DNA of 64,000 bases. It comes from Siphlonurus alternatus (taxonomy: Eukaryota > Arthropoda > Insecta > Ephemeroptera > Siphlonuridae). Below the pieces are notes generated by a model, which saw nothing but the letters and a program-made list of their open reading frames with translations, did no database searches and was not told the origin of the DNA. Both the position numbers and the translations under genes were made by a program. The stretch spans positions 27,134,759 to 27,198,758 of the forward strand of contig OX463782.1 in the NCBI GenBank assembly GCA_949825025.1. Direction: 5' to 3'. Positions 12,003-25,200 of the stretch are shown piece by piece; position 1 is the first letter of the stretch; the number at the start of each line of letters is the position of its first letter.

Positions 12003-15000
12003 ATATTAAATCAAAATGCCTGTTAAATTTAACTTGATTTTTTTTTTTTTTTATATAAATTATGATAGTAATATTATTATATTCGTGTAAAAAAATTGAA
12101 GGACAAACTTTCGTAATTAGCATGTAATTACTAGGGAACTAAGGATTTTGTTTTATCACAGATTTCGTTGATAATATTGTAATTATACTACTTGCATGAA
12201 AACTATATAAATATAAATAAATATACATCAAGAATAAAATAATAAATATATACAATGTGTATCTACAAATCCTAGCTTCATATTTAAAATATACTAAATT
12301 ATTTTAAACTTATTGTCAATAAAAAATATGAAAATTAAAATTAAAAAAATATATAAATAAAAAATAACAGAATCTGATAAACATTAACAATTTGTTTTAA
12401 TCTTAACTTCCAGCGTCCTTCTATCATTAAGATGCAAATTGAAACAACTGTTTACCCCTGAGGTTAGCGATGATTCATCTCAGAAGCTGACAGACGAACT
12501 TACCAGGTAAGACCTCCCTCCCCCGTCTCCAAGTGGTGTCTGACTGTCTGCTTGAAGATGCTGGCAGCGAGAGATGAGGGATGCTGCGGTCCTGCGCAGA
12601 CCACCCAGCCTCAGTCGGGTGTGCTGGTCGTTGCTGGGCAGGTCATACCTCTGTCTCGGGGTGTACCTCGTCCTCGGGGACCTTGTCTTCAGGTCAGTGC
12701 AGGAATAAATTACACCTCGGAACAGCACGAACGTTACCCCTGCATGACTTGCTCACAGAGATGGCAATTTTGAAGAAGATATAAGAAGAGTAATAAGTCT
12801 AGAATTCTGATTTTTTTCCACCACGCCTCTATAAACAACTTGGCAACGTCTGCAAACAGAGCAGGAGTACAGTTCGTGGTGTCCGGAAGTGTACATACGT
12901 GGGCCCACTTAATCTCCTTTATAGAAAAGGCCTTGCTTGATCGTATAACGTTAGTCATAAAAAGTGGAACGGAGCTTTTTGAGCAGTGCGGATGTTTTTT
13001 TATCCCAATAAATTTAAATGTAACTGTTTACTAGAGTGAACATAAAATTTAACTGTAATATCTTCATAACAAAAACATTGAAAAAGTTGTATTTTTTATA
13101 TATCGAGAATATCGAGATAGAGAACATATAGAATGATATTTCAACAATAAAATGTAAGTTTATTTTTAGAATATTTAAAAGTTTGCGAGGGTACAACTCG
13201 AAAATATTATAGGGATAATAAAAGAATAAAAGAATGATTTTCTCATTAGAAAAAGGGAGGTTATAATCATATCAGTTTGGTTAAATTGATTTATAGATTC
13301 ATTACCATCAAATTTATTTAATTTTTATTACATTTTTTTATTATGAATAAAACAATTAAATAATTGTTACTACAACTTCTTCGAAGTTAAATAATTACAT
13401 TTTTTTATTAATATTCTATTTTAAAAGATGATATTGTAAATAAATGTAATATATTTAATATAATTAATAAGTTGAATTATGCAAATTGTAACAGGTTAGG
13501 AACATAATATTTATAATGCTATAAGATAAGGCTTACACTGAAGAATAATGATAGACATTATAAGCTAATAACATACAATTTGTATATATTTTTAACGATA
13601 TTTTTAAACTTTGCTTGGTGAAAATTTTTTCCTCGGGATGAGATAATGTAGCAAGGCAGACTGTCTATCTGTCCACGATAAAACCAAGGCCTGAGGGATG
13701 TTAGGCTCCTCATAAACCACATTTTGTCAGTAATCGCGTTGTGTTCAGAACGCTGCAGGCTCGTCAGCTAGGTATCCTGGTTGGACTGCTGCAGGACGGA
13801 GGCCACGTCAGTCTGACGAGGGACGTGGTGCTGAACGTGGTGCTCGCCGTGCTAGCCCACGTGTTCACCAATCTGATGGCCCACAAGTTCATGTACCACG
13901 CATGCGCACTGGGAATGAAACTCCGACTCGCCTGCACCGCACTCGTGCATTCTAAGGTGAGATTGACACCTAGAGATGATGCAATCACACATTACTATGT
14001 GACGTGTTGGAACATTTTAAAACACCATTATATATTTTGCTGTAAAAAAATTAATATTTCATGGACTTCTGACACGAATGGTTCCATATTTTTATTTCGA
14101 TCTATACGTATTGATTTGTGAATTCGTTGAAGCGTGTAAAAAAATCAATCATGTGTAAATAAAATATGTAAATGATTTTTGCATTTAGAAAGTGTTTGGA
14201 CATCATAACTGAGACTTCATTTTATATATATTTTTTTAAGTAATTCTCCACCTCAAAAATGAAAACATTCCTCAGCTGTCGCGACGTCAGGTCACTGAGG
14301 TCACGGGCACGAACGAGGTGGCCGCCGCGCTAGGTCGCTTGGACCGCCTCCTGGCGCACCTGCACTTCCTTTGGCTCAGTCCTGCGCAGGTGGCTCTGCG
14401 CATCGCTAGCCTCTGGGCTCACGGTGGCTGGCCAACATTGCTGGCACTCGCCGCTGCACTTCTCTACACCCCCGTGCAGGGTGAGCCACCGAACTTGTTC
14501 TCATCTAAATTAGTCCAGAGATCCTTGAGATGGTAGTCTGTTCGATAAAAATATATAGAAATTGTAAATTTTGCAACTTTTTATGAGCAGTTTGACACCC
14601 ATCTGTTTTCATTTAAAAACTTGAACTTTTAAAAACTTTTTTTATTACTTAAAAAAACTTTTATAAGAGTACAACAATTTTGTTATTTTCTGTATCTTTT
14701 TATTCACTTTCTTAAAAATAAGGAATAAGCGTCAGAAAATATTTGAAAATATAACATAATCCGATGATTTGTTAATAAAAAACTGCAAAGTATGTTCATA
14801 AAATAAAAGTACTGTACAGTATAGTTGATTGTTTACAACCCTATACCCACGCATGATTAGACAACTTAATCTTTTTAAGTCAAGCCTAAAAATTTAATTC
14901 CCCAAGGGATGACTTTGATTCGTCCATTAAATTATTTTTTTAAATCTATATTTCTGGAAGACTTTTGTACACTCGTCACCTTGGAAAATTTACCACTTGC

Positions 15001-15637
15001 AGCCTTGTTAATTACCATGCCCTGTGTAATTCTTACGGGGTGATTCAAGGTCACAAAAGGAAATTTTCCTAGGCGACGACTGTACCTTATGACCTCCCAC
15101 AGGTGTGGTGGGCCTGCTGGCATCACGTCTTCAGCGCGGACTGGCCAAGGCATGGCAGGGTCGCGCGGAGGCTGCTCGCTCCCTGCTACTGAGCTCCAGG
15201 GCCGCGCGGCTGGGAGGTCTCGTACCTATCTACCTGCGCCTCATCGCTGTCCTCAGAAGGTGACGTTGAAAAATAACAGGAGATAGTAAATAAAAAATGT
15301 CATCTTCTATATACAGTCGTTGCCTCGGAAAATTACCTTTGTGGCCTTTTTAATCATCATGCCTCATAAGAATAACACAGGGCATGATGATTAAAAATGC
15401 TGCATGTGGGAAATTATCCAAGGCAACAAGTGTACTTTGAAGGCATGCTGTGTCTTTTTATTTTTATATTTACAGTAAAAAAATACCTTAAAGAACTTGA
15501 AGATTTTCATGTAATAATGTTGTTGTTTTTTATGATTATGCATGCATACAAGCGTCGACTTGAAGTACTTTCATTATGAAAGTAGCATTTCTTCCATTTT
15601 TATTTTAATTAATAACACTACATTCTGAGCTTGCTGC

Positions 15638-15709
<72 letters not shown>

Positions 15710-16149
15710 CTTCCTTACTGCTGTCACGCGTGACTGACTCCTACTGCCGAGCATCTCACGCCATGTGTGCAAGGTTGCATACATTACGTGCGAACTCTCT
15801 GAACTCTGAATTACCACAAAGGCATAGCAGTACACAAACTTAAACTGCACGCCATGTTGTTTGCAATAACTCGTCATATTGTACACTTCGTGTTTAGAAA
15901 ATGACGTGACACAACTCCTTGTACATTATCGTACTGTGTATGAATATTAAAAGTAAATAACTTTAGATTATTTCATAATAAACTGCAGCATGCGATTTTT
16001 TTTTTTTTAATGGACTCATGTTTAAAAAATTTATATAACATGCCAGAAATGAAATTTATATTTCTTTCCATCACGTAAACTATGTTTTTATAATTTTAGT
16101 ACGGTTATATGTATCCATATCAATTTCAAAGTTTAATTTATTTTTTTTT

Positions 16150-16245
<96 letters not shown>

Positions 16246-19200
16246 TGAGGCAGGGGGGGGAAATTGCATCATTTGATATTGTTTATCTATTTGGGAAGGT
16301 CGAATTATGCATTAATTTATCAATTTATTTAATATTTATTTTATTTAAAAAACGAGATATATTTTAATTTCATTAAAATTAAAAGTCAAATGAAGCATTT
16401 AAGTTCAAGGTTAATCATTGGTTAGGATTTCTTAAACAATAAACAAGATGATCACCGAAGCCATTGATGGATAATTTAATAAATATGCTAAATTTTCTCC
16501 TTGATTTAAATATGTTTGTAATTTGAAACTTATAGTACAAATATTTGCTTTCTTGTCTGTATAAACTTTCTTTACGTGCTAATGATTTGTTTGTTTTGTT
16601 AACAGGCAAGAAGTTGATACTCTAACAAAGTTAGGATTTCTACGCAGCATTCACCGTGGTTTAAATGTAGTCCACAGTAAATTGGTGCTCATTGCGTGTC
16701 TCATGGGGGTCACGTTTGGTGGGCACTTAATTAACGCCAAGATGGTAAGACGTTCACATGGAGTAATTTAAATGTACACAACAACAATTTGCATAATGGA
16801 AAAATTTTCATTTTGATTTTTTTAACAGTGGAGTACCACGAGCTCTTATCTTTTTTTAGTATTTCTTTATACACGATTAAGTTACGAAATTCCATGTGAC
16901 ACCTAATTATACTAAAAAATTTATGGTTACAATTTATATAAGCTTTTATTATAATTTTCTGAAACAAATTTAAATACGTGAACTCAAGAAAAAAATTATA
17001 AATAGTAATAATAAAGCTATAGTAATTACAATGCAAAAGTGATGATTATAAAAATCGTCAATTTTATAAGCTCTGTGTTTAGACAACTTGCTCAGCATCG
17101 AAATAAGAGCGTTATACATGATGTAGGAGCAACATGACGTCTTAAATCTTGCAGCTCAATTTTGATGTTTGAAAAGTTGCCTAACCTCAAGGAGAGCTAA
17201 TCCAGTCGGATTTATAAAACCAGTAAATTTTAGTAAAAACAGCTGATTTTCTTTTATATAATGATTATATTGGTGTGCTTTCACACAAACAGATGATACA
17301 AAAGCACGTGCGACTATTTAATATTGTTAACTGTGATTAGCCACATAAAGTACATGCATGATAATTAGAGTAATAGACAGGTAAATGAAAGTTAACATCG
17401 TCCACAGGGAATATATATTTTTTTTATTTAAACTGTTTGCAGTTGGTTCTGTTGCTGGTGAGTCTGGGAAACGTCCGCTTTACGTTGGCTCAGCAGTTTC
17501 CCCTGGCGTGTGCGGACCGTGGCGAACTCCGCGCCTCTCTGGCACACATCCAGGTAACCGCAGACTGATGTACAGTCCCAGACAAAAAAAAAACGTTACT
17601 TGGTGGTTCTGATTAATCAGATTATTGGTTTGAAATTTTGAGGGAGAACTCTCACATAAATGTTTAAATTCAACACGTTTACATTGACTGTATGACAAAC
17701 ATAGCAGAGATAAAGGTAAATTTTCATACGTTCCTAAATATAAATACATTAGTGGTGAAGGAAAAATGTTCCATTTAACTCTTTGATGTTTTATAGATTT
17801 TTCAGTAACGCTGCTTGATAGAAATATTATTTATGATTTGAACAGTGGCAGGGATATTTAATTATCTTTTTTGTAACACAATGGTTCTTAAAATTATTTT
17901 AGTCATAATTAAGCTTGAAATAAATTATTTAAAATAGTTGAAAATTAGGTGAAATATGAATATAATTATATGATTTTACAACATAATTAATAATTTAATA
18001 GCAATAATAATAATAATTGATTTGTTGGATACAATTAGTGACAGCAAACATAATAATTATAGGAGTTACATAATTTAAAATGTAAAGAAAAACGATGTAT
18101 TATTTCTAAATGTTGTTGGCTTTTTTTTATAACTATCTGACAATAGCAAATATAGAGTTAAAAAAATATTTTTTCACATTTTCACTTCAAAATATTCATT
18201 GTGGATTTACATTATTGCTCTACAAGTTTTTTCTTCAACAATAGCAACTGTTGCGCTTCATAAAAATAAGCTTTAAAAGTAAAAAAATATATACAGTATA
18301 AAAAAATATAAATTTGTAAATTTTATCATGTATACAAGCTTTACATATATTTTTTATAACTTTTTTTTTTAGTTGAAACTTTCCTTATAAAAGTAAAAGT
18401 GTTAAATTTTATGTAAACAAATATAAATTTAATTGATTGAACTCGATTAAACGAGTATAAGTAAACACAAAACTAGCCAACTACAAAACTTTTTGTTATT
18501 TCTGATGATTGAACGCCCAAAGAGTAATATTGACAACTTGTATTTTCAGTCCTTGCTTTTAAGGTCACTGCCGGTTTTGTTGATATTTTATTAACAAAAT
18601 GTTCCACAAGAAGTTGAAATTATTTCTATAAGTGACAAATTTCGTTATCGTGAAAGGTATACAATAATACTATAAATAAATCTGACTTAAGATAAATAAT
18701 TTTCCTTACAATGAAACTTAAGTTCATCATGTACAACTTATAACTAACAAGAAATTTGCTTTAACTTTTCTTTAAGTCACTTATTGGTGGAGAGAAATAT
18801 TTATTTTTAGAAATATTTATAAACAAAATTGTATTATGCATCAAAACCAGATTTGTGTATTGTGTTAGCCGGCTTAACAATCAAGACAAAGAAATTAACT
18901 GAAATCGTGAATCATTATGACATGTAAAGGCGGTCATAACCATGGTGATTTCCAGGCTGCGACGCGACGCGAATAATGCGCACTTGCTGTAACATCCATT
19001 GGCGGCCATATTTGGCGATTAAAAGAAAAAAAAAAGCATCGTAATTAACGCGATTCCCAGCGAATTCGCCGCCGCATAGGATTTCACAGCTTTTACGTCA
19101 AAATCGCGTCGCGTCGCATCGCCGTTGTCGCCATCTGAATCCGCCTTAATAGTTTATTATAGATTTTTATATTAATGTGGTTCGTTAATTATGAATTATT

Positions 19201-22200
19201 AATGTATTTCAATTGCACCATTAAATTTATAATGCCATGTGAAATAATATTTGTACTTCGTCATAGATACAATCTCAAATGACGATAAAAATATTATAAA
19301 ACAGATCAATGGATCGTGTTTCATGTTTTCCTGACGAGTTCTTGAACTTGGAGCGATAACGTTCATACCTAATTTAGATAATACTTATCCATGTTGACCA
19401 AATGGCTCGTATTACCACGATGTTGGTTTTGTCCCCAGACGCTGTTGTTGCAGCTGGAGACTTGTGACGTCACAGATTGGCTCGAGGGTCTCGGCTTCTC
19501 GGCGACTACTTTGTGCAGTTTGCTGCGACCGAACCACCTGGTCGCAATCACTGGACTACCTGGGTCAGGCAAGGTGCGCCTCCAGGCACATGTTTTCTTT
19601 ACTGATTTTTTTTATTTGAGATAAAGATTTAAAAATTTTAGAGAGTATATAAAATAGCAGTTCATTTAGTCAGCGAATTTTTTTGGTATTTACACCTTCT
19701 AAAAGGTGCTTGCAAAATGCACTTTATAAGTTCAGTAACATCAAGTGTATGTACGTTACTACTATACATTCAGATTCAGAATAGTTTCAATTTAAAAAGG
19801 TTTTATTGTATTAAAAAGCTCAGTACAATATTTATATACCTAGTCAGAAAAAATATATCTGTACACTAAAATTTAAACTAAGGTTTGTTTCTGCCAAGTA
19901 TGTAACCCGCTCCGTTGCAATGTTCAACAAATTGCCTAATTTCAAGGCGATATATTTTTTTTTTCCAAGTTTTTGTAAAGTGTCATCATATATAATTATT
20001 ACAGATTCAGTTTCAAAAATGAATATATTTAGCTATTTTTAAACCTAACTATAATTAATGTTACCCCAATATAATTTTAATCGTGCAATTACTCTCTTGT
20101 TACAAACACAGAGCACGCTGTTATCAGCAGTGACCCAGACATTGATGAAACAAGGACGTTTGATATCTCTATCTCCACAACACGGTTGGACGTTCCCAGA
20201 CACGCCGCTGCAAAACGTGGCGCTGCAGTCACACGCATCCGCGGATATTGAGGGGCTAATGTCTCACCTCGGTGTGAGTGGGGGTGACGAGGCGCGTATT
20301 TCACTAGCCAGGTAAACAAACATCCCCACCAAGCAAACATCAACTTAATTATTCATAGACCTACACAAACATGCATGAATGTTTACTGTCAGATGACAAA
20401 ATTGATTTTATTATTCAGTATAGTGTTTGTTGTATCAATGCAACAGGCTTTAAATTTAAATCATTCTATTTATGTGTGTGAAATGGTAACATTTATTTAA
20501 AGGGAAAGTTATATTTACATTTACAGCTAAAAATTATACATGCATGATAAATTATGGAATGTGGAAGTAATTAAATTTTAAAAGATTAGCTGTACATATA
20601 TAGGAATCGTTAAATAAATATTTACTATACTGTACTAAATGCGAATGAATTTTTTTAACGCACTTTTATTAGCATTTTTCAATAAAAATATTGACTGCAT
20701 GTAAAAAGAATAAATATTCCTAAATCTAATTTATTATTGAAGAGTAGACAAGATAATGATCATAATTTAATTTTTTCGGTATTACATCTACAACTACATT
20801 ATTTATTACAGTACATTTAAAAATTAATATCAGTCAAAAATAGTATATGTACAGTCGTCCCCCCTAAAAAGTTCCCTTTGCAGCCTTGTTAATCTCCATG
20901 CTCTGAGAGTATATCACAATGGTGATTAACAAAACTGCAAAAAGAAACTCTTCGGAGGCGAGGATTGAACATATAAAAAAATATATTATTTTATGGTGCA
21001 TCCATGAAAATAGAGATTTGATGAAAAACATTGAAAAGCTTTTTTTCTTTTGAAGAACTCGAATATTAATATCACTTTAAGGAAACTTAAAGCGAAACAA
21101 CGATTTTGAGCACGAATAATTTTTCTTTGTTTCAGAACTCTTGTTGCTGATGCTGATATTTACATATTTGATGAGCATTCTAATGAAGATGAAGTATTAT
21201 ATGAAATAAATGATATTATAAATGAAAAAATTCTACATAAATTAAAAAATAAAATTCGTATTATTGTGACAACTGATGAAGAGCTTTTATCTTGTGCAGA
21301 TTTAATTTTGTTAATGGACCAGCAGGTGAATATAAAATAGGGAGGATGGTATTATGAGATGATGTACTTCTTAATGAATGGAGTTCTCTTTTCCTTGTTC
21401 AGGAGGGACGTGTGCAAGCTACAGGGACTTTAGCAAGATTAATGTTGCTACATAGCGACACAATGTCAGTGGTCTTGAATAAAGATCCACCGAGGAATTT
21501 TACTGATGTATACAAAGAAGGAGAATCTCAAGTGAATTTGAAAACAGTTTTCTCTCCATCGTTTATGGTAAGATATTTTTTTGTTATATATATTACAATG
21601 AGAATTTATTAAAAAACTCATAAAGCAGAAATTTTATTTGTATAATACTAAATAAAAGTTCTTCTAGGTGTCGAAAATATCAACGAAAAGTGCAACAATG
21701 ACAGTAGTATGCTTTTTATTAAAAAGATCTAAAGAATTCTTTTATGTATTTGGAGTATTGACACTTTTAGTTCTTCCTTTTGCCACAAGTGTCGCTTCTG
21801 ATTGTTGGCTCGTTGTCTGGTAAGACTTTTTTTATTATTTTATTTTTATTTATAACTTTTTAACGATAAAAATTTTTTTACAGTAAGTCATTCAGAATGA
21901 TTGATATTAGATTATGTAAATTTATATTTTTCAACATACCAATAAAAATTTAAATTATTTTACAATGCAAATGTAAAGTAATAAAAATTCATTTGAATAC
22001 TGATTTCAGGACTACCAATGATGAACTTGAACAATTTTCAAATCACACTTTATTTCGTAACGAGAATAATGATAAAGCATTGGCATTTCTCTTTAAAAAT
22101 TTATCGTTGTTTTATTTGGGATCAATATTTTTGTTTTTCACTGTTCTTACGATAAATTTCTCAATAGCTTTTAAATTAATAGCGAATATGACACATAATT

Positions 22201-25200
22201 TACATGATGAATTAATGGTTTCAATATTCAGAAGACCTATTTCATATTTCACCAAGAAGAATATTAGTAAGTATAGACACGTTTGTGCAGCTAATTTATA
22301 ACCTCAAATATTATTTCTATATAAAGTTAACTAATCAATATTTAAGATGATATTATAAACATGTAATCTAATTTATAATAAGTGCTTTTATATTAAATTA
22401 TAAAACTTTATATTATATAACCTTTCTTGTTAATTAGTAACTTTAACACTAAAGAAAAGTTGAATTAGCTCACCACTTTGTACCCGTAATTGTAAATGTT
22501 ACAATGGAGAAAGTACTCGGAATGAACAAAATGTTTCCAAGAAGTTTCTTGTAGGAAAAAAAACAGCAACGTAAAAATAATAATATTACCTATATTAGTT
22601 TTTCTGTTTTAATCGATGTTATTTTTATGAGAAAAATATTAAGAAAGATTTCTGTGCTTAAAGGCAAAATGAAAATAATAAGCTATATACACAAGTCATT
22701 TGGTCAAAATGTTAATACTTTTTATATTTTCAATTTGAAATCTTTATGAAATGTGTAAATTTTACTTATATATTATTTATTAATTTATTATTATGACATT
22801 AAATTAATAATTACAATTTAAAAAATTAATATTTATTCACCGATAAATTTTGTCAAATGATTCGATAAAAATAATATATAAATAATAATGTATATTACCA
22901 ATGGAATAGTTTATAATAATGGGTGATCTATCGAATGCTGTAACTTACAATAGTACGGATATATTTTGCCTGCAGACCAAATGTTCCGGCTACTGTGTGA
23001 GGATATCCGATCTCTGGATGATTTACTGCCATCCCTAGTAGCGGACACGGCAGAGGTGAGTGAGAGAGAGAGAGAAACACACAAATATTCTTCTGACATT
23101 TGATCACAGGTAGGTCTGAGCGCCGTGGCAGGTGTAGCGTTGCTGTCATTGCTGAGTCCCTGGTTAGCGCTCGCTGCTGTGCTCTTCCTGGGACTGGCTG
23201 CTTTGACAGGAGTCACATTCGGAGCTCGCGTCACTATGGCTCGACATCGCGAACAAGAATGTGAGTGACCATCAGGTTTTGTTTCTTTTTCCGACATGTG
23301 CATGTGATACAATGTCTCTCACGTTACAAAAAAAAGCAGAAACGACTCTAATATCAAAGAAGATATTTTTTCTTTTATTCTGTACTATTGGGGCGTAAAA
23401 GAAACAAGAACAAATTTATCCCAATCAGAATTCAGAATTGGTAACCATAAACCAAAAGGGAGCGCTCATACTCTGTTCAATAGAGGATTAGTCTGGACAT
23501 AATGCAAGTAATTTGAAAAAGTGCCAAATGATCAATTACACATTAAATCGTGTTCCACAGGCGAGCGTGTCGTGGCTGCACACGTGTCGAGTGTGTCACG
23601 GTCATGCAGGGGGGCGTGGCATGGTGCGGAGGCTCGCCTGACCGCCAGCTTGCGGTCATCGCTGCAGAATCACGGACGGGCCTGGGCCGAGCTGCACGCC
23701 GCCCACGCCGCTCTCGCTGCGCAACTGGACGTGCTGAGTGGTGCGCACCTTGCTGGTGTTCTCGTGGTGTGTCTGCTGCAACTCACCCCGCCTCCAGCAC
23801 TGTTGGGTGAGTCAATATAGTAGTAGTAGCGGAGATGGGGCTATAGTCCTTTGTAAAAATATTTTGAGGTTTAAAAATACACGAGAAAATAAGAAGAAAT
23901 TGAAGTGCAAATGAGAGGAAACCAGTTACCAAAACTAGGAATATACTTGATGCGTCTGTGTCCAGTTCTTAGTCAAAAATCCATGCAGTGGTGCTAATCA
24001 GTCTAAGGAGAGAGCGGTTTCCTAATAAATTTGCCAATATTAAATGATTGTGATAATTTGTGTGTATTATATTAATTATAATTCTTTTTTAAGCTTTGCT
24101 TGATATACTATACAATACTATATTTATGTAATTTTATATGACATTATAATTATATAATCATTATATAAATGTGTAAAGGTTAGATTTGTTTTTGTTTTAA
24201 TATCATTTAATTTGAAAAAAAATCGTAAAGAATTAACTAACTACGCATTTTCAATCTATAAAGCTGTATTATCCCATTAACAGGTATTACGCTGAAAATT
24301 TGAAAATTGCAATTTTCAACTAAAAAACTGTATATAAAATAACAACACTATAACAATTATTAACTACGCGTTATTTAAAATTGTATCGGAATTTTATTAC
24401 AAAGCAAAACACATTACCTAATAATTAAAAAAAAAAAAAAAAAGGAATTTGGTAACAATTTTACATGAGGCTGTATGACTACATAACCAGAACGACCCTT
24501 GAGGGTGAAATTTTTTTTAAACAGATGCATGGATAAACAACAAACAGGTGGGAGAGGGAGCGACCTGAAACATAAGAACACGTGGTTGAGTGGCAAATCC
24601 TGAATACAAGCATGGACTTGCATAGTACATGGGTGGCAAGAAAAAATTGAATTTTACAAACATTGAAATATTAAAATTTTTACACTTGGATACTAAAATA
24701 TATATAAAATTTATTGTAGGCAAAGAATGTGTTATAAATCTACCCTATTAGGGTCAGATATTTTCTAATATTTTAAGTGCTTTATTTCATGATACACGTT
24801 CTATTTACCATAAATATAGTTATAGTATTATATAGAAGTAGTTGTATTACATTTGAAACACACCACCAACAGCAAACTGTTTATTACGGACATTAACAAA
24901 CCCCCAACAGAATTTGATTGGCAGTATAAATTTCAATACAAATTAATGCGAAAATAGTCAATATTTCCAATATACATTGTTATGGTGAACATATCAGGTT
25001 ATATAGTATGGTACAACTACATAGATATACACCTTCATCAAAATAGACACATTATCCTTTAGCACTATAATGTGTGATGGTTTGTATAGTACAATACCAA
25101 TGCATATATAGGATATAAATTTCAATGTAGCAAGAACATATAAATTTAAACATTATCACTTTTGGATGGTGAATGTACGATGTTTATCAAAATAAGTTAA

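Noticed and set aside
15605..15886. Open frames of alternating Ser-Leu or Arg-Glu at this locus and near 42000, 54700, 60500 and 62400
   Set aside because: They are translations of GA/CT microsatellites, with no other coding feature.
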